Source: Pseudomonas sp. H9 (GTDB taxonomy: Bacteria; Pseudomonadota; Gammaproteobacteria; Pseudomonadales; Pseudomonadaceae). Taken from it: 64,000 bases of DNA. Below, one piece after another: positions 36,431-45,100 of this stretch. The position numbers and the translations under genes are program-made. Below the pieces are notes generated by a model, which was given only the letters and a program-made list of their open reading frames with translations, searched no databases and was not told where the DNA came from. The stretch spans positions 124,001 to 188,000 of the forward strand of contig NZ_SMOK01000023.1 of the NCBI RefSeq assembly GCF_004353925.1. The letters are read 5' to 3'. Each line of letters opens with the position of its first letter. The first letter of the stretch is position 1.

Positions 36431-38671
36431 GTGGTTGAAGTCGTGGTGAACAAGGTCGAGCCGTTGATTGGGCGGCTGGTGGTGGTCGGTCTGGGTCTGA
36501 TTGGTGGTTCGTTCGCCAAGGGCCTGCGTGAAAGCGGTTTGTGCCGTGAAGTGGTGGGGGTCGACCTCGATCCGCAGTCGCGCAAGTTAGCGGTGGAGCT
36601 GGGTGTAGTCGATCGCTGCGAAGAAGACCTGGCTGCCGCCTGCGTGGGTGCTGATGTCATTCAGTTGGCAGTGCCCATTCTGGCCATGGAAAAAGTCCTG
36701 GCTCGCCTGGCGCAACTGGATCTTGGGCATGCAGTGCTGACCGATGTTGGCAGCGCCAAGGGCAACGTGGTGCGAGCTGCGCGCGAGGCTTTTGCCGAAC
36801 ACCTGCCGTACTTCGTGCCCGGTCACCCGATTGCCGGCTCCGAGCAGAGCGGAGTGGAAGCTTCCAATGCTGCGCTGTTCCGCCGGCATAAAGTGATCCT
36901 TACGCCGCTGGCTGAGACCGATCCGGCGGCATTGGCCGTGATTGACCAGCTTTGGCGCGCCCTCGGTGCTGATGTCGAGCACATGCAGGTCGAGCGCCAT
37001 GACGAAGTGTTGGCAGCCACGAGCCATCTTCCGCATCTGCTGGCGTTTGGCCTGGTTGATTCGCTGGCCAAGCGCAATGAAAACCTGGATATCTTCCGTT
37101 ACGCTGCCGGAGGTTTCCGCGATTTCACAAGAATCGCCGGAAGCGACCCGGTCATGTGGCACGACATTTTTCTCGCCAACCGCGAAGCTGTTCTGCGCAC
37201 ACTCGATACATATCGCAGCGACCTCGACGCCTTGCGCGACGCGGTCGATGCAGGGGATGGGCACCAACTGCTGGGTGTATTCACCCGCGCCCGGGTTGCC
37301 CGTGAGCATTTCAGTAAAATCCTGGCCCGCCGGGCCTATGTGGACGCTATGAACTCCAACGACCTGATTTTCCTGGCAAAACCTGGTGGCCAACTGTCTG
37401 GCCGAATTCGCGTACCGGGTGACAAATCGATTTCCCATCGCTCGATCATGCTGGGCTCCCTGGCTGAAGGCACCACTGAAGTCGAAGGTTTCCTTGAGGG
37501 TGAAGACGCCCTGGCGACCCTGCAAGCGTTCCGCGACATGGGTGTGGTCATCGAAGGCCCGCACCATGGTCGGGTTACCATTCATGGCGTGGGCCTCAAT
37601 GGCTTGAAGCCGCCGCCGGGCCCGATTTACCTGGGCAACTCCGGTACTTCCATGCGCCTGCTGGCGGGCCTACTGGCCGCGCAACCATTCGATACCGTGC
37701 TGACCGGCGACGCTTCGCTGTCCAAGCGCCCGATGAATCGCGTTGCCAACCCGCTGCGGGAAATGGGTGCGGTCATCGAAACCGCCGCTGAGGGCCGTCC
37801 GCCGATGACCATTCGTGGCGGTCACGCGCTCAAGGCGCTGACTTACACCCTGCCAATGGCCAGTGCCCAGGTTAAATCCTGCCTGCTGCTGGCGGGTCTG
37901 TATGCCGAAGGCAAGACGACTGTCACCGAGCCTGCGCCTACCCGCGACCATACCGAGCGCATGCTGCGTGGTTTTGGCTACAACGTTAACGTTGAAGGCC
38001 CGACGGCTTCCTTGGAGTCGGGTGGCAAACTCACCGCGACCCACATCGAAGTGCCTGCAGACATCTCCTCGGCGGCGTTCTTCCTGGTGGCGGCATCCAT
38101 CGCCGAGGGTTCCGAGCTGGTGCTCGAGCACGTCGGTATCAACCCGACTCGTACCGGTGTCATTGATATCCTCAACCTGATGGGTGGCAACATCACTCTG
38201 GAAAACCAGCGTGAAGTAGGTGGCGAGCCCGTTGCCGACCTGCGCGTGCGCGGGGCTAAACTCAAGGGTATCGAGATTCCTGAGCACCTGGTGCCGCTGG
38301 CCATTGACGAGTTCCCAGTGTTGTTCGTCGCTGCCGCTTGCGCTGAAGGTCGTACCGTACTGCGTGGCGCAGAAGAGCTGCGGGTCAAGGAGTCTGATCG
38401 TATTCAGGTCATGGCTGATGGCCTGCTGACTTTGGGTGTGAAGTGCGAGCCGACCCCGGACGGCATCATCATTGATGGTGGCCCGATTGGTGGTGGTGAA
38501 GTGCACGGGCACGGCGATCACCGTATTGCCATGGCCTTCAGCGTTGCGTCGCTGCGCGCCACGGCGCCGATCCGCATCCATGATTGCGCCAACGTCGCGA
38601 CGTCGTTCCCGAACTTCCTGGCGTTGTGTGCCGAAGTCGGTATTCGTGTTGCAGAAGAGGGCAAGTCGTGA
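36431..38671 (+). CDS. aroA: TyrA-AroA fusion: prephenate/arogenate dehydrogenase and EPSP synthase
   Basis: This 746-residue fusion has an N-terminal NAD-dependent dehydrogenase (GLGLIGGSFAKGL near residue 20, PGHPIAGSEQSG near 133). From about residue 307 (MNSNDLIFLAKPGG) it continues as a complete EPSP synthase. EPSPS motifs are VPGDKSISHR, LGNSGTSMRLL, SAQVKSCLLLAGL, TRDHTERML, INPTRTG, LRVKESDRI and GHGDHRIAM. The combination GDKS, SAQxK, RxHxE and NxTR marks a class II enzyme. The two activities feed chorismate synthesis and its tyrosine branch. The GTG at 36431 is the longest start; GTG 36446 is possible. Its stop overlaps cmk. Confidence 0.93.
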   Translation: MVEVVVNKVEPLIGRLVVVGLGLIGGSFAKGLRESGLCREVVGVDLDPQSRKLAVELGVVDRCEEDLAAACVGADVIQLAVPILAMEKVLARLAQLDLGHAVLTDVGSAKGNVVRAAREAFAEHLPYFVPGHPIAGSEQSGVEASNAALFRRHKVILTPLAETDPAALAVIDQLWRALGADVEHMQVERHDEVLAATSHLPHLLAFGLVDSLAKRNENLDIFRYAAGGFRDFTRIAGSDPVMWHDIFLANREAVLRTLDTYRSDLDALRDAVDAGDGHQLLGVFTRARVAREHFSKILARRAYVDAMNSNDLIFLAKPGGQLSGRIRVPGDKSISHRSIMLGSLAEGTTEVEGFLEGEDALATLQAFRDMGVVIEGPHHGRVTIHGVGLNGLKPPPGPIYLGNSGTSMRLLAGLLAAQPFDTVLTGDASLSKRPMNRVANPLREMGAVIETAAEGRPPMTIRGGHALKALTYTLPMASAQVKSCLLLAGLYAEGKTTVTEPAPTRDHTERMLRGFGYNVNVEGPTASLESGGKLTATHIEVPADISSAAFFLVAASIAEGSELVLEHVGINPTRTGVIDILNLMGGNITLENQREVGGEPVADLRVRGAKLKGIEIPEHLVPLAIDEFPVLFVAAACAEGRTVLRGAEELRVKESDRIQVMADGLLTLGVKCEPTPDGIIIDGGPIGGGEVHGHGDHRIAMAFSVASLRATAPIRIHDCANVATSFPNFLALCAEVGIRVAEEGKS

Positions 38672-39354
38672 GTGTGAATGCGCCGGTCATTACCATCGAC
38701 GGTCCAAGCGGCTCGGGCAAGGGCACCGTTGCCGGCCTCCTGGCCCGGGAGCTGGGCTGGAAGTTGCTGGATTCGGGGGCGTTGTATCGCCTGCTGGCCT
38801 TCGCCGCGAGTAATCATGGTGTCGATCTGACCAACGAAGAGCTGCTGGTCAAGCTGGCTGCACACCTCGATGTGCAGTTCATTGCTGCGGAACCTGGCAA
38901 GCTGCAGCAGATCATTCTCGAAGGTGAGGATGTCAGTAATGTCATCCGCACCGAAACGGTCGGGGCCGGTGCGTCCAAGGTCGCTTCGCTGCCGGCCGTA
39001 CGCGACGCCTTGCTGCAGCGCCAGCGCGCCTTTCAAGAGGCGCCCGGGCTGATTGCCGACGGTCGTGACATGGGTACCGTGGTGTTCCCGGATGCGCCGT
39101 TGAAAGTTTTTCTGACCGCTAGCGCTGAAGAGCGTGCGCGTCGCCGTTACTTGCAGTTGAAGGCAAAAGGCGAAGATGTTAGTCTGTCGAGTCTGCTAGA
39201 TGAGATTCGTGCGCGTGATGAGCGCGACACCCAGCGCGCAGTGGCCCCGCTCAAACCGGCGGCCGATGCGATACAGCTGGATTCCACGGAGTTGTCCATC
39301 GAGCAGGTGTTGGAACGCATCAAGAGCGAGATTGCCCAGCGCGATATCGCCTGA
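38668..39354 (+). CDS. cmk: Cytidylate kinase
   Basis: A 228-residue kinase converting CMP/dCMP to the diphosphates. The P-loop IDGPSGSGKGTVAG lies near residue 9, and DSGALYRL, ADGRDMGTVVFP and the LID-region RARRRYLQL follow. The GTG start overlaps the tyrA-aroA stop (GTGA), so translation is coupled. This corrects the apparent longer frame beginning inside aroA. rpsA follows after a 125-base leader. Confidence 0.94.
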   Translation: MSVNAPVITIDGPSGSGKGTVAGLLARELGWKLLDSGALYRLLAFAASNHGVDLTNEELLVKLAAHLDVQFIAAEPGKLQQIILEGEDVSNVIRTETVGAGASKVASLPAVRDALLQRQRAFQEAPGLIADGRDMGTVVFPDAPLKVFLTASAEERARRRYLQLKAKGEDVSLSSLLDEIRARDERDTQRAVAPLKPAADAIQLDSTELSIEQVLERIKSEIAQRDIA

Positions 39355-39419
39355 TGACCAGGAAGGCATGCAGGGGCACCAGTCAACGTCCTGCAGGCTT
39401 TCCTTTATATGAACGAAAC

Positions 39420-39461
39420 CCACATTGTCTGGAATGTGGCTGATGGGCGTATGTTTCGCCC
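39420..39461 (+). promoter_or_regulatory. Two-hairpin leader of rpsA, candidate S1 autoregulatory element
   Basis: CCACATT (39420-39426) pairs with AATGTGG (39433-39439), leaving a GTCTGG loop that runs into GGA. GGGCG (39445-39449) pairs with CGCCC (39457-39461). Both lie within 60 bases of the rpsA start. In Escherichia coli, S1 represses its own mRNA through consecutive leader hairpins, and this arrangement is similar. Function is inferred from position and fold. Confidence 0.4.
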
Positions 39462-39479
39462 GAATCTACAGGAATTAAA

Positions 39480-41156
39480 ATGAGCGAAAGCTTTGCAGAA
39501 CTCTTTGAAGAAAGCCTGAAAACCCTCAATCTTCAGCCGGGTGCAATCATCACCGGTATCGTTGTCGACATCGACGGCGACTGGGTTACCGTACACGCTG
39601 GCCTGAAGTCCGAGGGCGTCATCCCGCTCGAGCAGTTCTACAACGAAGCTGGCGAGCTGACCATCAAGGTCGGTGACGAAGTTCACGTTGCGCTGGACGC
39701 GGTCGAAGACGGCTTTGGCGAAACCAAACTGTCCCGTGAAAAAGCCAAGCGCGCCGAGTGCTGGATTGTTCTGGAAGCAGCTTTCGCCGCCGAAGAAGTG
39801 GTCAAGGGCGTTATCAACGGTAAGGTTAAAGGCGGCTTCACTGTCGACGTTAACGGTATCCGTGCGTTCCTGCCGGGCTCCCTGGTTGATGTCCGCCCAG
39901 TGCGCGACACCACCCACCTGGAAGGCAAAGAGCTGGAATTCAAGGTCATCAAGCTGGACCAGAAGCGCAACAACGTTGTCGTTTCCCGTCGCAGCGTCCT
40001 GGAAGCCGAAAACAGCGCCGAGCGCGAAGCTCTGCTGGAATCGCTGCAGGAAGGCCAGCAAGTCAAAGGTATCGTCAAGAACCTCACCGACTACGGCGCA
40101 TTCGTTGACCTGGGCGGCGTTGATGGCCTGCTGCACATCACCGACATGGCCTGGAAGCGTATCAAGCACCCATCGGAAATCGTCAACGTTGGCGACGAGA
40201 TCGATGTCAAGGTTCTGAAGTACGATCGCGAGCGTAACCGTGTATCCCTGGGCCTGAAGCAACTGGGTGAAGACCCATGGGTTGCTATCAAAGCTCGTTA
40301 CCCAGAAAGCACTCGCGTCATGGCGCGCGTCACCAACCTGACCGACTACGGCTGCTTCGCAGAGCTGGAAGAAGGCGTGGAAGGTCTGGTGCACGTTTCC
40401 GAAATGGACTGGACCAACAAAAACATCCACCCATCGAAAGTCGTACAAGTCGGCGACGAAGTGGAAGTTATGGTTCTGGACATCGACGAAGAGCGTCGTC
40501 GTATCTCCCTGGGCATCAAACAGTGCAAGTCCAACCCATGGGAAGACTTCTCTGGCCAGTTCAACAAGGGCGACAAGATCTCCGGCACCATCAAGTCGAT
40601 CACCGATTTCGGTATCTTCATTGGTCTGGACGGCGGCATCGACGGTCTGGTTCACCTGTCCGACATCTCCTGGAACGAAGTAGGCGAAGAAGCCGTACGT
40701 CGCTTCAAGAAGGGCGACGAGCTGGACACCGTGATCCTGTCCGTAGATCCAGAGCGTGAGCGTATCTCCCTGGGCATCAAGCAACTGGAAGACGATCCGT
40801 TCTCCAACTACGTTGCTGTCAACGACAAAGGCGCTATCGTCAAAGGTACCGTTAAAGAAGTTGACGCCAAGGGCGCTATCATCACCCTGGCCGACGACAT
40901 CGAAGCCACTCTGAAAGCTTCTGAAATCAGCCGTGACCGCGTTGAAGACGCGCGTAACGTCCTGAAAGAAGGCGAAGAGATCGAAGCTAAGATCATCAGC
41001 GTTGACCGTAAGAGCCGTGTCATCAGCCTCTCCATCAAGTCGAAAGACGACGCTGAAGAGAAAGAAGCTATCCAGAGCCTGAAAGAAACTGCTCCGGAAG
41101 CTGCTGATACCACCATGGCCGCGCTGCTGCGTCAGGCAATGGCCAAACAGAACTAA
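39480..41156 (+). CDS. rpsA: 30S ribosomal protein S1
   Basis: The 558-residue protein is composed of six S1 (OB-fold) RNA-binding domains. Repeats are visible as GAIITGIVVDIDGDWVTVH, YGAFVDLGGVDGLLHITDMAW, YGCFAELEEGVEGLVHVSEMDW, FGIFIGLDGGIDGLVHLSDISW and a final more degenerate domain. S1 brings mRNA to the ribosome for initiation. Codon use is strongly biased, as expected for a very highly expressed gene. A clear hairpin terminator follows. Confidence 0.97.
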   Translation: MSESFAELFEESLKTLNLQPGAIITGIVVDIDGDWVTVHAGLKSEGVIPLEQFYNEAGELTIKVGDEVHVALDAVEDGFGETKLSREKAKRAECWIVLEAAFAAEEVVKGVINGKVKGGFTVDVNGIRAFLPGSLVDVRPVRDTTHLEGKELEFKVIKLDQKRNNVVVSRRSVLEAENSAEREALLESLQEGQQVKGIVKNLTDYGAFVDLGGVDGLLHITDMAWKRIKHPSEIVNVGDEIDVKVLKYDRERNRVSLGLKQLGEDPWVAIKARYPESTRVMARVTNLTDYGCFAELEEGVEGLVHVSEMDWTNKNIHPSKVVQVGDEVEVMVLDIDEERRRISLGIKQCKSNPWEDFSGQFNKGDKISGTIKSITDFGIFIGLDGGIDGLVHLSDISWNEVGEEAVRRFKKGDELDTVILSVDPERERISLGIKQLEDDPFSNYVAVNDKGAIVKGTVKEVDAKGAIITLADDIEATLKASEISRDRVEDARNVLKEGEEIEAKIISVDRKSRVISLSIKSKDDAEEKEAIQSLKETAPEAADTTMAALLRQAMAKQN

Positions 41157-41170
41157 GTTCTGCTTGGATC

Positions 41171-41202
41171 AAAAAAAGGGCGACTTCGGTCGCCCTTTTT
41201 TG
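41171..41202 (+). terminator. Rho-independent terminator after rpsA
   Basis: AAAAAAAGGGCGAC, a TTCG tetraloop and GTCGCCCTTTTTT form an extended stem flanked by A and T runs, so it could end transcription in both directions. Confidence 0.95.
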
Positions 41203-41241
41203 TGCCTGCAAAAATCTCCCATGGGGTAAAGGCATTGGTCT

Positions 41242-41311
41242 GTGGGAGCGGGCTTGCCCCGCGATTGCAATCTGGCAATCACATTGCATCGCGGGGCAAG
41301 CCCGCTCCCAC
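41242..41311. repeat. REP palindrome between rpsA and ihfB
   Basis: Arms GTGGGAGCGGGCTTGCCCCG and onward (41242-41264) and the complement (41289-41311) are perfect for 23 bases. The loop itself contains a secondary palindrome, GCAATCTGGCAATC with GATT/TTGC-type pairing. Confidence 0.9.
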
Positions 41312-41448
41312 CAAGGCATTGCGCCCCTGTCGCTAGCAGGCAATGCAAGATTCTTCGATTAAGTCAATAACCACCCTGTTCAAAACCCTCAGGTCATGCT
41401 AAAAACAATGAAGCAATGATCTAGCTGCTTGATAAAGAAGGGAAAAAT

Positions 41449-41748
41449 ATGACGAAGTCGGAGCTGATCGAACGTATTGTCACCCATCAAGGGCTGCTCT
41501 CATCCAAGGATGTCGAGCTGGCCATCAAGACCATGCTTGAACAAATGTCGCAGTGCTTGGCGACCGGAGATCGCATCGAGATCCGTGGTTTTGGCAGTTT
41601 CTCTTTGCACTACCGTGCCCCGCGGGTAGGTCGCAATCCCAAGACCGGACAGTCTGTCAGTCTCGATGGCAAATTCGTACCGCATTTCAAGCCTGGTAAA
41701 GAACTGCGCGATCGCGTCAACGAAGAAGAGCAGCATGCCAGTCAGTGA
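41449..41748 (+). CDS. ihfB: Integration host factor subunit beta
   Basis: A 99-residue HU/IHF-family DNA-bending protein, starting MTKSELIERIVTHQGLLSSK. The DNA-binding arm RAPRVGRNPKTGQSV contains the intercalating proline, and GDRIEIRGFGSFSL is the family signature. It pairs with IhfA. The downstream LapA-like gene begins 20 bases later and is co-transcribed. In pseudomonads ihfB commonly marks the left border of the O-antigen locus. Confidence 0.95.
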   Translation: MTKSELIERIVTHQGLLSSKDVELAIKTMLEQMSQCLATGDRIEIRGFGSFSLHYRAPRVGRNPKTGQSVSLDGKFVPHFKPGKELRDRVNEEEQHASQ

Positions 41749-41767
41749 CTGCCAGGGAGTGTGAGTC

Positions 41768-42007
41768 ATGCGTAATCTGAAGCGCGCCTTGGTGCTGCTA
41801 TTTGTCTTGGCACTGGCAGCCTTAGTATTGTTTTTCGTATTGGAAAATCAGCAAGCAGTTGCCTTGGTCATGTTTGGCTGGTCGGCACCAGCGATGCCGG
41901 TGGCGGTGCCTGTGTTGGCTGCGTTGTTGATTGGCCTGGCGGTCGGCCCATTACTGGGGGCGTACGGAGTACTGCGCAGCAAGCGCCGGATACGGCGAGC
42001 GCTTTAA
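41768..42007 (+). CDS. LapA domain (DUF1049) inner-membrane protein
   Basis: This 79-residue protein has two transmembrane helices (about 7-27 and 45-67) and the family's FFVLENQQAVALVMFGW segment between them, ending in an Arg/Lys-rich tail SKRRIRRAL. It resembles the LapA/YciS protein that, with LapB, tunes LPS synthesis through LpxC turnover. The usual lapB neighbour is absent here. Position after ihfB agrees with other Pseudomonas genomes. Confidence 0.8.
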   Translation: MRNLKRALVLLFVLALAALVLFFVLENQQAVALVMFGWSAPAMPVAVPVLAALLIGLAVGPLLGAYGVLRSKRRIRRAL

Positions 42008-42127
42008 GCGAGCTTCTCGCTATCGCGTGTAGATTTTTCCCATGCTCCAGTGCGATTTGACTGGCTTGGGTGCTTTAGGTGGTGTGGGAGCATAGCGCTT
42101 CTTTTCCCAGCTAGGAGCATGCCTCTC

Positions 42128-43591
42128 ATGAGAGGTTATCCTGTTCTTTCGCATCACGGTGCCATCCGAGGTGTCACCGGTTCATGTCACCAGCTCCACC
42201 TTGATGCTCATTGCAGCCTTCTGGTTGATTGCGGTTTGGAGCAAGGTTCAGACGCACAGTCTTCAATGGACGAGTTGCGTGTGGGTTTTGACATTCAGGG
42301 CATCGAAGCGCTGATCGTTACCCATGTGCACCTTGATCACGTCGGCCGAATTCCGGCCTTGCTGGCTGCAGGGTTTCGTGGCCCGATTCTCTGTAGTGAG
42401 CCTTCTGCTCGTTTGCTGCCATTGGTGTTGGAAGACGCTTACAAGTTAAGTGTCAGCAGCGAGCCGACTGAAGTGGCCCGCTATATCGCACTTGTCGAGC
42501 GACTCATCGTCCCTCTGGCCTTTGGGCAGTGGCATTTTATTGTGGAGCGCGAAGCGCTTCGCTGCCGTATTCGCTTGCAGCGGGCGGGGCACTTGCTGGG
42601 CTCTGCTTACGTTGAGTGCGATGTGCAAAACCTCATCACTGGCGGCGATACCCGTGTCGTGTTCTCCGGAGACTTGGGTGCGTCTAGCAATCCACTGCTC
42701 CGTGAAGTACTGCCCCCTGAACGTGCGGATATTCTCGTTCTGGAAAGCACCTACGGTGACCGTTTACATGCTGATCGTAGCCAGCGTCAGCAAAGGCTGG
42801 AGGCGGCCATCGATCGAGCGCTTGAGGATCAGGGCACAGTCATGATCCCGGCTTTCAGCTTGGGTCGTACCCAAGAGCTGCTCTACGAAATTGAAGACAT
42901 CCTTCATCGCAAGGCGTTGCTGCAGCATGAAGACGGCAAGCCCGATGCTGAGCTAGATCCCCTAGAGGCCATAGACTGGTCGCAACTGCCGATCATTCTC
43001 GACTCGCCATTGGCTCATCGAATCACCCAAGCCTACCGAGACTTGCACGCCTACTGGAATGACGAAGCGCAAGAGCGCTTGATTCAGGGGCGAGCCCCGC
43101 TGAGTTTTCGTCAACTCATCAGCGTCGATAGCCACGCCAAGCACCAGACAGTCGTTAACTACCTCAAAAGCACGGGCCGCCCAGCTATTGTCATTGCGGG
43201 TAACGGTATGTGTTCGGGTGGTCGTATCGTCAATTACCTCAAGGCCATGCTCGGTGATCCGCGGCATGAAGTTGTGTTTGTCGGGCATCAGGTAAAAGGG
43301 ACGCCTGGCGCCGTTATCCAAGCGAGTGAGGGGGCTGAAGGCTTCGTCATGATCGATCTGGATGCGCAGATGTATGAGGTGCGGGCGAAGGTTATTACCC
43401 TGGAGGGGTATTCCGGGCATGCGGACCAGGCGGGGTTGGTTCAGTTTGCGGTTGGTATGGAGCAGCCTGCTAAAGAGGTGGTGTTAGTGCATGGAGAGCG
43501 CCAGGCGAAGCGGCTGTTGGCTGAAGCGTTGCAGCGGCGGTATGCGCAATTGGGGCGAGAAGTGACCGTCACCATTCCTGGCCTGGATTGA
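42128..43591 (+). CDS. Metallo-beta-lactamase fold beta-CASP hydrolase with RMMBL domain
   Basis: A protein of about 487 residues with zinc-binding THVHLDHVGR (HxHxDH), a later FSGDLG aspartate, and VLESTYGDR. A beta-CASP insert follows (PAFSLGRTQELL, DSPLAHRITQAY), and the C-terminal RMMBL motif is GYSGHADQAGL with VHGE. This architecture is that of CPSF73-like nucleases, suggesting an RNA (or DNA) processing exonuclease. The ATG at 42128 is 10 bases after AGGAG; ATG 42119 is too close to that site. It lies between ihfB-lapA and the O-antigen wzz gene and may be transcribed separately. Its role in this context is unknown. Confidence 0.8.
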   Translation: MRGYPVLSHHGAIRGVTGSCHQLHLDAHCSLLVDCGLEQGSDAQSSMDELRVGFDIQGIEALIVTHVHLDHVGRIPALLAAGFRGPILCSEPSARLLPLVLEDAYKLSVSSEPTEVARYIALVERLIVPLAFGQWHFIVEREALRCRIRLQRAGHLLGSAYVECDVQNLITGGDTRVVFSGDLGASSNPLLREVLPPERADILVLESTYGDRLHADRSQRQQRLEAAIDRALEDQGTVMIPAFSLGRTQELLYEIEDILHRKALLQHEDGKPDAELDPLEAIDWSQLPIILDSPLAHRITQAYRDLHAYWNDEAQERLIQGRAPLSFRQLISVDSHAKHQTVVNYLKSTGRPAIVIAGNGMCSGGRIVNYLKAMLGDPRHEVVFVGHQVKGTPGAVIQASEGAEGFVMIDLDAQMYEVRAKVITLEGYSGHADQAGLVQFAVGMEQPAKEVVLVHGERQAKRLLAEALQRRYAQLGREVTVTIPGLD

Positions 43592-43673
43592 CCGTTCAGC
43601 GGTGAGAAAATCATTGGTCGGGAATGATGGAACTTATTGTATTTCCAGTGGTTCTATTACAAATTAATGCTTC

Positions 43674-43708
43674 GAGCCCTGGGTGCCGATGAACCGGATG
43701 CAGGGCTC
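43674..43708 (+). promoter_or_regulatory. Hairpin in the wzz upstream region
   Basis: GAGCCCTG (43674-43681) and CAGGGCTC (43701-43708) form a perfect 8-bp stem around 19 bases within the 263-base gap before the O-antigen operon. No T run follows, so it is not a classical terminator. It could mark an untranslated leader or regulator site. I found no JUMPstart/ops element here. Confidence 0.35.
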
Positions 43709-43854
43709 GTGAGCATATTGGCAAAATGACGCTACGCTTCAGGGTTCAGGGGTTGAAAGCCGCCTGGCTCTGGGGTGAAGGGATCGGTCAGGCACGACCA
43801 TAGCGCACCTTACGTACGAATAAAGTTAGACGGACCCAAGGAAAATTAGAATAA

Positions 43855-44913
43855 ATGCGCAATGAATCTGAGCGCCGTAGTCATGATGAGATTGACTTGT
43901 TTGAGTTGCTGGAGGGGTTGTGGAGGCAGAAGCTGCTGATCATTCTCTCAACGGTGATTGTGACCGCTGGGGCGGTAGCTTATGCGTTGCTGGCTACACC
44001 GATTTATGAGGCCAAAGTCGTTGTCCAGCCGCCTACGCAGAGCAATATTGCGCAGCTGAACTATGGGCGAGGTGGGGATAGTGGTTTGGCCGTTTTGTCT
44101 GTCAAGGATGTTTATGATGTCTATCTTCGTAATCTCCTGTCCGAGTCCTTGAGGCGTGAGTTCTTTCGGAAGGTTTATCTGCCCAGCTTACAGGAAGGTG
44201 AGCGGCAAGGGTCGCAGGATGATCTCTATGGGCGCATGAACAGTATTCTTACAGTAGCGGTCACGAGTAAAGAAACGCCAAGTCGTTACTACGTCATGGC
44301 TAGCCTCCCTGTTGCTGAGCAGGCGGCTCAGTGGGTGGTGCAGTATGTGCAAATGGCAGGTGAGCATGCTAAGCGGGAAGTGATCAAAGATGTTCGTGGG
44401 GACGTCATGGTCAAAGCTAGTAATTTGGAGCAACAGATTACCGCAGGGCGCGAAACGGCGCGCAAGCAAAGGGAAGACCAGATCATACAATTGACAGAAG
44501 CTTTAAGGGTTGCGGAGTCGATCGGTTTGGAGAGACCGCCGATTATCTCAAACAGCCTCTCGAGTGAAGTCTCGGCAGGAATGGATGGTACGCTCACCTA
44601 TATGCGCGGTAGCAAGGCGTTGCGAGCTGAAATTGAAAACCTACGCAACCGAGCCTCGGATGATCCTTTTATTGACAACTTGAGAGCGAGGCAGGAGGCA
44701 ATAGCGTTTTACCGTACACTAGAGCTTGACCCTGGTGTTATTGAGATGTATAGGCAGGATGGAGCTATTGAGTTGCCGGATAGGCCGGTGAAACCCAAGA
44801 AGCAATTTATTGTGGTGTTAGGCGTGATTGCTGGTTTGGTGCTTGGTATTTCCATTGCCCTAATTCGGCATATGTGGCCAACCATATCTCGCCGAGTGCC
44901 CCCAATGGCGTGA
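43855..44913 (+). CDS. wzz: O-antigen chain-length determinant Wzz (first copy)
   Basis: This 352-residue polysaccharide co-polymerase begins with a cytoplasmic RSHDEIDLFELLEGLWRQK. TM1 is at about residues 30-50, and a long periplasmic coiled-coil region (about 60-315) contains helices such as KASNLEQQITAGRETARKQ. The proline-rich DRPVKPKK motif lies just before TM2 (about 318-338). It sets the modal length of O-antigen made by Wzy. AAGGAA precedes the ATG. It opens the O-antigen locus, and a second, different Wzz follows 187 bases downstream. Confidence 0.9.
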   Translation: MRNESERRSHDEIDLFELLEGLWRQKLLIILSTVIVTAGAVAYALLATPIYEAKVVVQPPTQSNIAQLNYGRGGDSGLAVLSVKDVYDVYLRNLLSESLRREFFRKVYLPSLQEGERQGSQDDLYGRMNSILTVAVTSKETPSRYYVMASLPVAEQAAQWVVQYVQMAGEHAKREVIKDVRGDVMVKASNLEQQITAGRETARKQREDQIIQLTEALRVAESIGLERPPIISNSLSSEVSAGMDGTLTYMRGSKALRAEIENLRNRASDDPFIDNLRARQEAIAFYRTLELDPGVIEMYRQDGAIELPDRPVKPKKQFIVVLGVIAGLVLGISIALIRHMWPTISRRVPPMA

Positions 44914-45100
44914 TTGGAAACCATCGGTGGGGTGGGGATTGGAGAATTTACGATTTTGCTGTCACAATGACATCTGTTCGTTTTCTTTGGACAGGGATGG
45001 TTCTGCTTCTTGTTGACGCTCAGGACGAGACGATGATGACGAAGATGCTACCCCTGTCATGAGAATGCGTTTCTTTCTGATCAGACAGACAGGCATTGGC

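Noticed and set aside
43592..43854. JUMPstart/ops-type RfaH recruitment site before the O-antigen locus
   Set aside because: No GGCGGTAGC-type element was found in the gap.
44874..45062. 62-codon plus-strand frame between the two wzz genes
   Set aside because: Starts inside the first wzz, has no domain, and lacks a proper ribosome site.
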